DNA of 64,000 nt. Origin: Actinacidiphila yeochonensis CN732 (GTDB lineage: Bacteria > Actinomycetota > Actinomycetes > Streptomycetales > Streptomycetaceae). The notes under the pieces were generated by a model. It was given only the letters and a program-made list of their open reading frames with translations. It was not told the origin of the DNA and ran no database searches. The stretch covers positions 2,666,001-2,730,000 of the forward strand of contig NZ_JQNR01000005.1 of assembly GCF_000745345.1 (NCBI RefSeq), in the 5' to 3' direction. A program made the translations under genes and the position numbers. This document shows positions 54,727 through 64,000 of this stretch, one piece after another. Position 1 is the first letter of the stretch; every line of letters starts with the position of its first letter.

Positions 54727-55187
54727 GGTGAGGCTTCCTTTCCGGTGGGCCTTGCGGCACGCGATCACGGGCTGGTCATTTCCGTGTTCCAAGGACCGAA
54801 GGCATCGTGCTCTTTCCCGGACCGTCGGCGGTATCCAGTGGGCGATGCTTCGTTCGCACAAGGGGGTCGCGAGGCGCGCGCCCGCAGGACCGAACGGGGA
54901 GGGGACGCGGAAGCCCGGCGCACTGTACGTACCCGCTCTCCTATCACGAGAGAAAGGGTTCTTTCCAACGCGCCTTTGGCGGAGCCGTGTTTCTCCGTGC
55001 GGACAGGACGAGCGTACGGAGGAACGGGCGTCGCGGCGTTGACGAGCCGGAAACGGTGTACTCCGTCGGCGCGTTGACACGGAAATCCGTCCGCTTACCC
55101 GCGCGATCGTCGGCCGCTCCTTTCACGTGACGTCCGACCTGTTCGCATACGGCGAGCGGCCCGCCCGCCCGCCCGCCCGTCAGGCCG
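54727..55187. other. Leader and promoter region of the ammonia-lyase gene
   Basis: 461 nt with no gene. It contains the candidate promoter at 54941-54968 and a small CTCT/GAGAG dyad near 54936-54953. The predicted leader of about 200 nt is long for Streptomyces. Confidence 0.5.
54941..54968 (-). promoter_or_regulatory. Candidate sigma-70-type promoter for the ammonia-lyase
   Basis: On the minus strand, TTGGAA (54968-54963) and TGATAG (54946-54941) are separated by 16 nt in an A/T-richer stretch. Confidence 0.35.
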
Positions 55188-55979
55188 TCAGGCGTCCGCG
55201 CGGCGGAAGGTCCACGTCTGGGTGAGGGTGGAGCCGTCCGCCGGGGTGAGGGCGTAGTTGTCGTACACCCCCTGCTCCACCAGCCCCGTGCCGCGGGCCG
55301 CCTCCCGGATCACCTCCTGGGTGAGCGGGTAGAGGCGGTGGTGCTCCACCGTCCGGGCGTACGGGTCGGTCGGCTCCGGGCCGGTGCGCACGAACTGCGT
55401 CCACGTCACGTCGCAGCGGTCGCCCTCGGGGCTGTTGGAGTAGGCCATGATGAACGCCACGTCACCGAGGTCGCAGGCCAGGGTGGCCGGCCCGGCCTGG
55501 TCGGTCATCACGCCCGCCGCCCGGACGTCGAAGACGAAGGAGCCGCCCGGGCGCAGCACCGCCGCCACGGCCTGGAAGGTGGTGGCGAGTTCGGCCCCGG
55601 TCAGGTAGTTCAGGGACTCCCCGGCGCTGATGACCGCGTCGAAGCACCGCTCGACGGGCACCTCCGGCAGCGCGGCGCACACCAGCGGCACCTCGGCGCC
55701 GAGCCTGGCGCGGGCCCGCTCCAGCATCGCCGGGGAGCGGTCCAACCCCGTGACCTCGTAGCCGAGGTCGGCCAGCTCCCGGAGCATCAGGCCGGTGCCG
55801 CAGGCCAGTTCCAGCACGGTGTCGACCGGAACGTCCCCGCCCTCCCACAGCGCGGCCAGGAACGCGGCCTTCTCGTGGTGGTGCTTCTCCCCCCAGCTCC
55901 CGGTGACGAGCTCGCCCATCCGGTCGTAGGCGTCCGCGACGGTGTCGTACGGCTGGAGCGCGGTGGTCTGCTGGCTCAT
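55188..55979 (-). CDS. Class I SAM-dependent methyltransferase
   Basis: 263 residues. Motif I DTVLELACGTGLMLRELADL, then TGLDRSPAMLERARARL (motif II) and FDAVISAGESLNYLTGA, a standard class I small-molecule methyltransferase. ATG 55979 is chosen from GGGAG 6 nt upstream; GTG 55994 and ATG 55991 are alternatives. It lies upstream of the ammonia-lyase on the same strand with a 461-nt gap, so it is probably transcribed separately. N- or O-methylation of the PKS product is possible but unproved. Confidence 0.85.
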   Translation of the reverse strand: MSQQTTALQPYDTVADAYDRMGELVTGSWGEKHHHEKAAFLAALWEGGDVPVDTVLELACGTGLMLRELADLGYEVTGLDRSPAMLERARARLGAEVPLVCAALPEVPVERCFDAVISAGESLNYLTGAELATTFQAVAAVLRPGGSFVFDVRAAGVMTDQAGPATLACDLGDVAFIMAYSNSPEGDRCDVTWTQFVRTGPEPTDPYARTVEHHRLYPLTQEVIREAARGTGLVEQGVYDNYALTPADGSTLTQTWTFRRADA

Positions 55980-56140
55980 GGGAGCTCCCATCACTCGACG
56001 TGTTCACACGGTGACCTATCCGTCCCCCGCTCCCCGGCCGGACACGCGCCGCGCCGGGGGTGGTTCTCCGGGCGCCGACTGGACGCCGCGCCGACCCTCG
56101 GGGGGAGCGCGGCGGGGGAGTCGGGCCGGTGGGAAAGCCG

Positions 56141-56174
56141 GAACCGGCCGCACCCGTGGGGGTGCGGCCGGTTC
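56141..56174 (-). terminator. Perfect 15-bp stem-loop after the glucanase gene
   Basis: GAACCGGCCGCACCC (56141-56155) and GGGTGCGGCCGGTTC (56160-56174) form a perfect stem with a 4-nt loop, 30 nt past the stop of the minus-strand glucanase. Confidence 0.8.
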
Positions 56175-56203
56175 GGGGACGCGCGGTGAACGGCGGGCCG
56201 GGG

Positions 56204-59200
56204 TCAGGTGGCCCAGATCTGGAACTCCGAGACCTGCCCGGCCGGCCAGCCGGTGTTGGCGGTGAAGCCCAGGCGGAAGTAGCGCTGGGTGGTGGCGGTG
56301 AAGGCGATCGTGACGGTGTTGTTCGCCGCCGGGTCGAAGGTGTAGGCCGCCGAGGGCTTGACGGTGCTGAAGGTCGAGCCGTCGGTGCTGCCCAGTACGG
56401 AGAGCGTCTGGGTCCGCGCGCCCCAGCCGGCGGGCAGCTGCAGCACGATCCGGGACGCCGCGCGCGCCGAGCCGAGGTCGACCTGGACCCACTGCGGCAG
56501 GGCGTTGTCGGCGCTCTCCCAGTACGTCGACTGGGAGCCGTCGGTCACGTTCGACGACGGGTAGACGTCGGTGTGGCTCGACTCGCTCGTCGGGCGGCCG
56601 GCCGCGAGGTTGACGTCGGCCGCGGCGCTTCCGGTGCCCGAGAGCGCGATGCTGGTGGGGCTGTTGGAGGCGCTGCCGGTGATCGTGACCGTCCCCGTAC
56701 GGGTGCCGGTGGCGGTCGGCGTGAAGGTGACGCTGATCGTGCAGGAGGCCCCGGCCGCGACGGACGAGCCGCAGGTGTTCGTCTGCGCGAAGTCGCCGCC
56801 GGCGGTGATCGAGGAGATCGAGGCCGCGCCGCCCCCGGAGTTGGTGACGGTGGCGGACTGCGCGGCGCTCGCGGTGTTCACCGCCTGGCCGCCGAAGGTG
56901 AGCGAGCCGGGTGACGCCGCGAGGCTCGCGGGCGCGGTGCCGCCGGCCGCGGTGAAGGTGAGGGAGTTGGCGTTCCAGCCGCCGTTGTCCTCGTTGAGGG
57001 TGATGACCTGGCGGCCCGCGGGCAGCGTCACCCTGGCGGTCGCGGTGCCCCAGCTCTGCCAGTCGCCGGTGGCGGGCAGGTCGACGGCGCCGGTGAGGCT
57101 GGTGCCCGCCGCGTTCGACAGGTGCAGCGCGTCGGTGACCGCCGAGGGGGCCGCCACCCGCAGCCCGACCGTGTAGGTCCCGGCCGTGGCGACGTTGACG
57201 GTGTAGCGGAACCACTGCCCGCCGCCGGTCCAGCCGAGGTCGTAGCCGCCGCCGCTGTCCGAGGTGGTCTCCAGGTCGACGCCGTCGGCGCGGTAGCCGT
57301 TGGCCTGGCCGTTGACGCTGGTGACGCTGTACGCCACCCCCTGGCCCCCGGTGTCGTAGTTCTCCGCCTGGACCGTGCCCGGGACCGCCGCCGCGGTGCC
57401 GCCGTACGGCCCCTCGGGCGCGGCGGCCCCCCAGGTGTTGCCGCTCAACGTGGCGGTGAAACCACTGGAGTTGTTGACGTACGCGGTGGCACCGGAGTGC
57501 AGCCCGGAGACGGTGTTGCCGCTGATCGTCGCGGAGCCGGTCGGCGCGGGGTAGAACGGCGGTGCGATCACGATGCCGTTGCGGCCGGGGTCGGTGACCG
57601 TGTTGTTCTGCAGCAGGGTGTTGGTGGAGGTGGAGAAGCCGATCCCGTCGTAGAGCGAGTCCACGACCGTGTTGCCGGTGGCGGTGACGCTGTCGACGGT
57701 GCCGGTGTTCTGCCCGTCGCCGCCGTTGCCGATGTGCAGGGCGGGCTGGCCCTGGCTGTAGGCGTTGCCGCCGGAGCGGACGACGGTGTTGCCGGAGACC
57801 GTCGCGGACAGCAGGTCGCTGCCGTTGACGCCGAACCGCCCGGCGCCCAGGCCGATGTAGCGCGCGGTGTCGCTGATGTAGTTGTTCGTGACGTGGTGGC
57901 CGCTGCCGCCGTAGATCCCGATGCCCTTGCCGCCCCACGGCGCGATCGAGGTGTTGTTGCTGACGGTGATGTTCGTCATCGGGTTGTAGGTGGTCTGGGA
58001 GCCGTCGCCGTTGGTGTTGTAGTTCACCGAGTTGATGGCGATGGCGTCGTCCCCGGTGCCGCGGACGAAGTTGTTGGTGACCGTCAGGTTGTTGCCGGTG
58101 CTGGCGCCCATCGAGACGTTGTTGACGTTGATGCCGTCCGCCCACACCGACGTCAGGCGGCTGTTGCGCACGGTGCCGCCGGTGCCCGAGGCCCAGAAGC
58201 CGGACATGGTGTGCTGGGTCCAGATGCCGTCCGCGACCCAGTTGGTGCCGGTGGTGTCCATGGCGCCGCCGTCGCCGCCTACAGTGCTGCGGCTGACCGC
58301 GTTGGCGTCGATGTGGAAGTTCTCCACGGTGCAGGAGGTCACGTCGAACAGCGCCGCCAGCGGGGTGCTGTTGGGGACCGGCACGTCGCGGTAGACGGTG
58401 CTGTACCACAGGCCCGCGCCCGCGATGGTGATCCCCTGCGCGGTCAGCCCGGTGGTGCCCTTGACGTAGAAGGTGCCCTGCGGGATCCACAGGATCTTGC
58501 CCTGCGACTGGGCCTGGTTGATGCAGTTCTGGATGGCGGCCCTGCTGTCCACCGCCTGGCTGTCGGCGGCGCCGTTGGTCGGGGTGTTGTCCGCGACCGC
58601 GCCGCAGCTGGTGATCGAGATCGAGTTCGCCGGCTGGCTGAGCGCCGCCGGCGGGTTCTCCACGTCGACGGAGTCCACGTCGTAGGATGCGGCGCTGTTG
58701 GCGGCGTCCTTCTGGAGCGAGAACGTGGCCCCGGCCGGGATCGGGGTGCCGGTGACGAAGGTGTGCGACTCGTCCCAGAAGACCCTGGGGTCGCCGTCGG
58801 CCGGGTTCTGGTTGTCGCTGGTGTTGTAGTTGTTGTTGCCCTCGTACACCCAGGACTGCTTGGAGTTGAGGTTGAGGGCCTGCCGGAAGACGCCGTTGAC
58901 GTACAGGTCCAGCGTCGCGGTCTGCCCGCCGCCGGACGCGGAGTCGGGGATGCTGGCGCGGACGTTGAGGAAGCTGATGGGCGCGCCGGTGCCGTTGGTC
59001 CACTGCACGGAGCTCCCGGTGCCGCCCAGGTGCACGTAGGCGTGGCCGGAGGCTTCGAGGGCGGCGCTGGAGTACTGCGTCGTCGGCGCCGACGTCAACG
59101 AGGCCACGGTGGCGCCGCCGCCCGTCGTACCGGCCTCCGCCTCGTAGACGCTGAACGGGGTCGTGGCGCCGACGGCGGCGGTGGCGGCCGAGGTCTGCCG

Positions 59201-59457
59201 GGCCGCCGGAACGGCGGCGGACGCGGCGGACGCGGCGGACGCGGCGGCCGGGGGACGGCGGAACGGGAGGCGGGAGAGGCGGCGGAACGGGGCGCTGAAC
59301 CGCTCGCGGGAAGGGGAGCGGAACGGTGGGCGGAAAGGGAGGCCGCGCCCGCGGGGAGGGCGGAAAGGCACACCGCGCCGACCGCCGCGAGAGCGGTCAC
59401 CGCCACCCTGCGCCCGGCGTGTCGGACACTTGGGGAAGGTCTGGGGATCGCCCGCAT
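56204..59457 (-). CDS. Secreted multidomain glucanase, GH87-like (one frameshift)
   Basis: About 1084 residues. Signal peptide (VAVTALAAVGAVCLSALPAG, cut near AGAA), a carbohydrate-binding domain (FSVYEAEAGTT), a right-handed parallel beta-helix of GH87 alpha-1,3-glucanase/mycodextranase type (GAMDTTGTNW, SVWADGINVNN, RGTGDDAIAINS as likely catalytic Asp region), a CBM6-like domain (VQAENYDTGGQG), an anchor-D/ASH-like domain (LTFGGQAVNTASAAQSATVT) and a C-terminal F5/8-type C domain (NLAAGRPTSES). It probably degrades fungal or bacterial alpha-glucan outside the cell. Signal peptide and mature part are in different frames; a C5 run at 59250-59254 missing one base explains it. Start ATG 59457 follows AAGGAG. 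Confidence 0.88.
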
Positions 59458-59839
59458 CTGAAGCTCCTTCAGGAACATGGGAGACCGGCGCCCCGACCGT
59501 ACAGACCCCCTCCAGGGCCCGCAAGGTTTCGAGCGGGTAAAGAAAATTCACCGCACGATACTGGAAGAACCATGCCACTCTCGCGGGGCGTCGTTGTGGA
59601 CGAGGCGCCTCCGCCCACCCTCCCGGGCGAGCCGGCCGCCCGGCCCGCCGGGTGCGGAAAGGAGGGGCCGCAACCGGGTGCCGGGCGCCGCCCCGGGGAG
59701 CGCCTACGCACATGGCACCACCGGCCGGCCCACGTCTGGCGTATCCAGGCCGACGCGTCCCGGACGGAACCGGCAGACCGTGCCAGACTCGCGGAACTCG
59801 CCGTCGGCGGGCAGTAGTTCACACGTCCGAGGACCGGGG
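59458..59839. other. Intergenic region between glucanase and sigma-like gene
   Basis: 382 nt holding divergent promoters. The A/T-rich run near 59535-59560 is the best promoter candidate. An open frame 59571-59817 lacks codon bias and ribosome site. Confidence 0.5.
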
Positions 59840-60424
59840 TTGACACAGAGCGAAGACGAGGACTCCGCCGAACCGCCCGCGGAATTCGAGGAGTTCTTCA
59901 TGCAGAACTACGACAGGCTGCGCAGGATGGCGTGCTTCATGCTCGCGGGTGACTTCGGCCGCGCCGACGAACTGGTCGAGGACGTGCTGCTGACCATGTT
60001 CAAGAGCTGGGGAGGCATCCAGGACCCGCAGATGCACGCGGTCGCCGTCACCGCCCGCCGGATCGCGCAGGAGTCCGCGCCTCGGCAGCGGCGGTTCGCC
60101 CTGCTCCGGCGGGAGCGGTCGACCGAGCCCGCCGCCGTGCCCGCGGCCCTCGTGCCCGGCGGCAGGGGCGACCCGCCGGAGCCGCCGGACCGGCTGCTGC
60201 CGGAGCAGTTCGCCCGGCTCACCGCACGCCAGCGGGTCGTCACGGTGCTCTGGTGGCTCTACGCCTGGAGCCAGAAGGACATAGCCGAGGCGCTCGCGCT
60301 CAGGCCTCGGCAGGTGGCCAGGGAGATCCAGCGGGTGGAGGCGGCGCTGCGCTCGGCGTTCGGCCTGGCCGGGATGAAGGCCGGCGTGTTCGACGGTGTC
60401 GACACCACCGGGGGGCTGGTGTGA
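59840..60424 (+). CDS. ECF-type sigma factor-like protein
   Basis: 194 residues. Region 2 (about 20-80) has FEEFFMQNYDRLRRMACFML and ADELVEDVLLTMFKSW. Region 4 (about 125-180) has FARLTARQRVVTVLWWLYAW then SQKDIAEALALRPRQVAREI. TTG 59840 is chosen because GAGGA lies about 6 nt upstream; ATG 59900 would cut region 2. It ends with a GTGA overlap onto the sugar-transferase gene, so it is made with it. The coupling suggests control of surface polysaccharide genes; no anti-sigma gene is next to it. Confidence 0.82.
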   Translation: MTQSEDEDSAEPPAEFEEFFMQNYDRLRRMACFMLAGDFGRADELVEDVLLTMFKSWGGIQDPQMHAVAVTARRIAQESAPRQRRFALLRRERSTEPAAVPAALVPGGRGDPPEPPDRLLPEQFARLTARQRVVTVLWWLYAWSQKDIAEALALRPRQVAREIQRVEAALRSAFGLAGMKAGVFDGVDTTGGLV

Positions 60425-62127
60425 GGTTCGCTGAACTGCTCCGAGGCGGGCGCGCGTCCGCGCGGACGCCCGATCTGCACATCGCCGGGCGCCTGATGCA
60501 GGTGGACGACGGGCTCAGACGGCGGCTGGCCGACCCGGACGGCTCCCACCGGCGGGCCGTGCTCGCCGAGATCAACCGGCACGGCGGCGGGGCCGTGTCG
60601 CCTGCCCGGGTCCCGATCATGGCCGGTGCCGCCGCGCCGGTGGTGGAGGAGTCCGCCGAGGTCTGGCCGCCCCGGGTGCCGGCCGTCCGCCCCGGGACGC
60701 GTCCGGAGCCCTTCCGCCGGCCCGGCTGGTACGTGCTGTTCACCTGCCTCGCGGACCTCCTCGGCCTCGGGCTGCCGCTCCTGGGCGTCCTGCGGCACAG
60801 CCACGGCCACGGCGCGTCGGCCGGGTGGGCGTCGGCCGGATGGGCGGTGGCCGCCGCCGCCGTCTGGACGGGGCTGCGCGCGCTGCGCGGCCGCTACCGC
60901 CGGGACACGCTCGGGGAGCGGCCGGCCTTCCGGCCCGCGGTCGCGGACTGGACGGTGATGCTGGCGCTGTCGGCGGTCGGGTACGCCGTCGCGGAACCGG
61001 CGGTCCATCCGCGCGCGCTCCTGCCGGCGTTCGCGGTGTCCCTGGCCGCCACGGTGACGGCGGCGCGGCTGACGGAGGCCCACCGCGCGCGGGCGCTGCG
61101 CTCCGCCCACGCGGTCCACCGGGTGCTGCTGCTCGGCGAACCGGATGCGCTGGAGGGCGTGATCGACCGGCTCGCCTCCCGCACCGACCACGCCTACCTG
61201 ATGGTCGGGGCCGTCACGGTGGGCGACGGCCCGCTGCGCAGCCCGGTCCTGGAGCGACTCCCCGAGAGCGCGCGCTCCACCCCGGCCGACTCCGAACCGG
61301 TGCTGCGCGCCGCCCTGGCCTTCCACGCGGACCTCGTCCTGGCGGTACCCGGGGCACGGCTGACCGGCCAGCGGCTGCGGAGGATCTCCTGGTCGCTCGA
61401 CGGCGCGGGACTGCCGCTGGCCGTGGTGCCCGGGCTGGTCGACGTCGACCTCAACCGCCTCACAGCGAGGTCCGCGGCGGGGCTGACCGTTCTGCACGTC
61501 GGCTCCAGCCGGCATGCCACCGGCCTCCGGCTGGTCAAGTCAGCGCTGGACGTGACGGGGGCGGCGGTCCTGCTGGTTCTGCTGGCACCGGTGTTCCTGG
61601 CCGTCGCGGTCGCGATCAAGGCGACCTCGCCCGGCCCGGTGATCTACCGGCAGACCCGCTACCGCCGGGGCGGCGTGCCCTTCGTGATGTGGAAGTTCCG
61701 CACCATGGTCAACAACGCCGACGCGCGCAAGCTGGAACTGGGCTCCGAGAACGCGGCCGCGGGCGACGGACTGATGTTCAAGATGCGCCGCGACCCGCGG
61801 GTCACCTCGATCGGCCGATTCCTGCGCCGGACCTCGCTCGACGAACTTCCGCAGCTCGTCAATGTGTTGCGCGGCGAGATGTCACTGGTCGGGCCGCGTC
61901 CGCCGCTGCCGGAGGAGGTGGAGCGCTACGACTCGGTCGAGATGCGCCGGCTCGCCGTCAAGCCGGGCCTGACCGGCCTGTGGCAGGTCAGCGGGCGCAG
62001 CGACCTGTCATGGGACGAGACCGTCAGCCTGGACCTGCGCTACGTCGACAACTGGTCGCTCCGCGGCGACCTCGGCATCCTCTTCCGCACCCTCCGCGCG
62101 GTGGTCGACGGGCGCGGGGCGTACTGA
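60421..62127 (+). CDS. Polyprenyl-phosphate sugar-1-phosphate transferase
   Basis: 568 residues. N-terminal cytosolic part, four membrane helices (about 100-225), a Rossmann-like CoA-binding-like middle (HRVLLLGEPDALEGVIDRL), a fifth helix (about 376-400, VTGAAVLLVLLAPVFLAVAV) and the catalytic bacterial sugar transferase domain (MWKFRTMVNNADAR, RFLRRTSLDELPQLVNVL, MSLVGPRPPLPEEVERY, KPGLTGLWQVSGRSDL). It starts exopolysaccharide repeat-unit assembly on undecaprenyl phosphate. GTG start, coupled to the sigma-like gene. Confidence 0.93.
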   Translation: MRFAELLRGGRASARTPDLHIAGRLMQVDDGLRRRLADPDGSHRRAVLAEINRHGGGAVSPARVPIMAGAAAPVVEESAEVWPPRVPAVRPGTRPEPFRRPGWYVLFTCLADLLGLGLPLLGVLRHSHGHGASAGWASAGWAVAAAAVWTGLRALRGRYRRDTLGERPAFRPAVADWTVMLALSAVGYAVAEPAVHPRALLPAFAVSLAATVTAARLTEAHRARALRSAHAVHRVLLLGEPDALEGVIDRLASRTDHAYLMVGAVTVGDGPLRSPVLERLPESARSTPADSEPVLRAALAFHADLVLAVPGARLTGQRLRRISWSLDGAGLPLAVVPGLVDVDLNRLTARSAAGLTVLHVGSSRHATGLRLVKSALDVTGAAVLLVLLAPVFLAVAVAIKATSPGPVIYRQTRYRRGGVPFVMWKFRTMVNNADARKLELGSENAAAGDGLMFKMRRDPRVTSIGRFLRRTSLDELPQLVNVLRGEMSLVGPRPPLPEEVERYDSVEMRRLAVKPGLTGLWQVSGRSDLSWDETVSLDLRYVDNWSLRGDLGILFRTLRAVVDGRGAY

Positions 62128-62251
62128 GCGGTCCGGCGGCGCTGCCGAGGCCCGTCCCCCCCGCTGCCCGCTGCCCGATCCTCGGCCCTGGTCCTCGGTC
62201 CTCGGTCGCGGGCCCCGCTCCTCGGTTCCCGGGCCCGCTTCCCTCCGCGGG

Positions 62252-64000
62252 TCACCCGGGGTCGGGGACCGGCGCCGGAGGCGGGCTCAACGGGCGCTGC
62301 CGGTCGAGGGCGTTGACGATCCGGCCGGTCGGGAAGGACAGCCGGCCGACCGGCACCACCCACCGCGCCCAGGCGCGCAGCGGCACCGGCAGGTCCAGGG
62401 ACCGCTCCGCCGCGGCCGCCTCCACCCCGGCGAGCCCGGCGAGCATGGCCTGCCACTGCTGCGCCCGGACCGGCGTCATGTCCGGGTCCGCCGGGTTGTG
62501 CCAGCGGCCGTTCTCCCGGCGGGGCGCCAGGCTCTCCCGGAACTCCCGCCAGGCCGCGCCCGGCCGGTCCGCCGCCGCGTGGTGCAGGTGCAGGAAGAAG
62601 GCGGGCCCGAGGTCCGGGTGGGCGACGAGCGCGGCCAGCAGCACCATGCCCGCGCGGTAGGGGACGTACGGGACGTACGGCGGGCCCGAGTCCGGGTCGG
62701 TCCGCGCGGTGAGGTCGGCGGACCGGTGCTCCCGGCGGACCGCGGTGAGCAGGCCGTAGCTGTTCGCCAGCCGCTTCACCGCCCGGGGCGTGGCCACGAG
62801 CAGCGGGGGCCCGAGCAGGTCGAGCAGGGCCAGCTCGTCCGGCTCCAGCGTGAGCGGGTCGACCCGCTCGATCACCCGCGCGGGCGGGAGCTCCGTACCG
62901 GAGTCCGGCTCCGCGCCGGTCGGGCCCGGCGGAGGCGGCGCCGCGGGTACGAGCTCGGACCCTATGGCGGGTGGAGCGGGTGGAGCGGGTGGAGCGGGTG
63001 GAGCGGGTGGAGCGGCCTCCGTCGGCGGTGCGGCCCCGGCCGCTCCGACTGCTTCGGCGGGCTGCGCGGGGGAGGGCGCGGGGTGCGCCGGAGCGGGCAC
63101 GGCAGGGCGGTCCGCGCGCACGCCGACCAGCGTGCGCACCAGCCGGCGGTAGCCCGCGGTGTCCAGCGGCGGGAGCGTCAGCACGACCTGGAAGATCTTC
63201 TCCAGGTACTGCGCCGGGCTCGACCGCCACAGCTCGTCGTCGTCCGGGTCCACCGCGCCGTCCCCGGCACCCGCGTACGGCCCGCCCGCCGCCATCAGCT
63301 CCTGGTAGTGCGAGGTCACCGCGCGCAGCAGCCATCGCGGGTCCACGGCCACCACCACGACGAACAGGTCCACCGCGAGCAGCAGGTGGACTGCTTCGAG
63401 CACCTCGACGACCCGGCGCGGCGGGCACCGGTCGAGGTCGTCGATGTAGACGATGACGCGGTCGATGCGCGGCAGGAGGTCGTCGGCCTCGTCCGGGCGG
63501 GGCGCGGCCGTACGCGCCGTGGCAGCGGCGGGTTCCGCGCCGGCGCCGTCGCCCCCCACCGGGTTCGCCTCCGCCAGGAGCGCCGCCATCTGGCGGAAGT
63601 CCTCCCGGATACGGGTCATCAGGCCCAGCCGGCCGCGGTAGTCCGTCGCGGCGGCGCGGTCACCGACCAGTCCGGCCAGCTGGCCGGCCGCGGTGAGGTT
63701 CCGCAGCTGCGCCTCCAGCGCCTCGACCTCGGCGTCGGCGACCTCCAACGCCGTCTCCACGCGCCCGCGTTGACGCTGCCCGAAGTCCCGGGCGGCCGCC
63801 CACGCCGCGCTGCCCCGGGCGCGGGTGGCGGCGGCGAAGCGGCGGGCCAGGCCGCCGGCGGCCAGCAGCGCGGCCACGCCCGGGGCGGCGCCCAGCCACT
63901 TCCACAGCGCGGGCAGCTCCCAGGCCGACGCCACCGCCAGGAGGGCGAGGACCCCGCAGGCGCCCGCGACGCGGAGCACCGTGCGCAGGGGGACACCGCG
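62252..64000 (-). CDS. KAP-type P-loop NTPase, C-terminal part (cut by window edge)
   Basis: The frame stays open past the right edge, so the N-terminus, including the Walker A loop, is outside. Within it are a hydrophobic pair of helices (VLALLAVASAWELPALW and PGVAALLAAGGLA), a coiled coil (about 60-125), and the KAP Walker B region DRVIVYIDDLDRCPP followed by VLEAVHLLLAVDLFVVVVAV. The SPAQYLEKIFQV motif is also typical. KAP NTPases are membrane-linked and sometimes act in defence or signalling. A Pro/Ala linker comes from the 9-bp repeat. Converges with the sugar transferase gene. Confidence 0.85.
   Translation of the reverse strand, partial: RGVPLRTVLRVAGACGVLALLAVASAWELPALWKWLGAAPGVAALLAAGGLARRFAAATRARGSAAWAAARDFGQRQRGRVETALEVADAEVEALEAQLRNLTAAGQLAGLVGDRAAATDYRGRLGLMTRIREDFRQMAALLAEANPVGGDGAGAEPAAATARTAAPRPDEADDLLPRIDRVIVYIDDLDRCPPRRVVEVLEAVHLLLAVDLFVVVVAVDPRWLLRAVTSHYQELMAAGGPYAGAGDGAVDPDDDELWRSSPAQYLEKIFQVVLTLPPLDTAGYRRLVRTLVGVRADRPAVPAPAHPAPSPAQPAEAVGAAGAAPPTEAAPPAPPAPPAPPAPPAIGSELVPAAPPPPGPTGAEPDSGTELPPARVIERVDPLTLEPDELALLDLLGPPLLVATPRAVKRLANSYGLLTAVRREHRSADLTARTDPDSGPPYVPYVPYRAGMVLLAALVAHPDLGPAFFLHLHHAAADRPGAAWREFRESLAPRRENGRWHNPADPDMTPVRAQQWQAMLAGLAGVEAAAAERSLDLPVPLRAWARWVVPVGRLSFPTGRIVNALDRQRPLSPPPAPVPDPG
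62969..63014. repeat. 9-bp tandem repeat inside the KAP gene
   Basis: GGTGGAGCG is repeated about five times, encoding APP units on the minus strand in a linker of the KAP protein. Copy number can vary without breaking the frame. Confidence 0.85.

Noticed and set aside
59571-59817. 82-codon ORF between glucanase and sigma-like gene
   Set aside because: No codon bias, no ribosome site, no resemblance to a family.

Overview
The window is high-GC actinobacterial DNA and almost certainly comes from a Streptomyces chromosome. Codon third positions are nearly all G or C, GTG starts are common, and it carries a complete conservon operon (cvnABCD), an ATP-binding/XRE regulator pair and PF04672-type methyltransferase typical of that genus. 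No organism name can be read from the sequence. Much of the window is accessory: the end of an NRPS, a compact modular PKS locus, two lower-GC islands and a broken-gene junction.

Layout: 1-4.5 kb is the 3' end of an NRPS (C-A-T-thioester reductase, Phe-like A-domain code) closed by a strong terminator. 4.6-6.1 kb holds two related hypothetical proteins. 6.3-10.2 kb has a DoxX-like protein, a TetR repressor divergent from an MFS exporter with twin operators, and an M20 hydrolase. 10.2-12.6 kb is a regulator pair. 12.7-15.1 kb is a lower-GC patch with DUF4240 and two gene remnants meeting head to head. 15.1-18 kb has a methyltransferase, a sigma-like protein and an HTH regulator. 18-19.8 kb is a gene-poor stretch with hairpins and a 9-bp minisatellite. 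19.8-24.3 kb is the conservon.

The centre of interest is 24.6-48.4 kb. Three PKS genes on the minus strand, a class III aminotransferase and a small membrane protein stand opposite an acyltransferase-3 gene and an imine-reductase-type gene. Domains are: AL-ACP-KS-AT(methylmalonyl type)-DH-KR-ACP; KS-AT(dead)-ACP; and KS-AT(malonyl type)-DH(dead)-KR-ACP-reductase. Read in the order set by the loading and release domains, the line should release a 3-hydroxy-5-oxo aldehyde. Transamination, closure onto the C5 ketone and imine reduction would give a 2-alkenylpiperidin-4-ol. An MIO ammonia-lyase and a methyltransferase at 53-56 kb could supply an aryl starter and a methyl group. They are separated from the PKS by a lower-GC XRE / Gfo-Idh / DegT / Nudix island (48.7-52.8 kb) that looks inserted.

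56-64 kb holds a secreted GH87-like multidomain glucanase, an ECF-sigma-like protein translationally coupled to a polyprenyl-phosphate sugar transferase, and the C-terminal part of a KAP-type NTPase cut by the right edge.

A recurring feature is a change of reading frame inside genes that otherwise look intact: NRPS, PKS-B twice, PKS-C, CvnA, GH87 and the sigma-like gene. Nearly all behave as a single missing G or C in a G/C run within a low-complexity linker. Homopolymer undercalling in the sequence is the simplest explanation. These genes are therefore annotated as full length with frameshifts noted.
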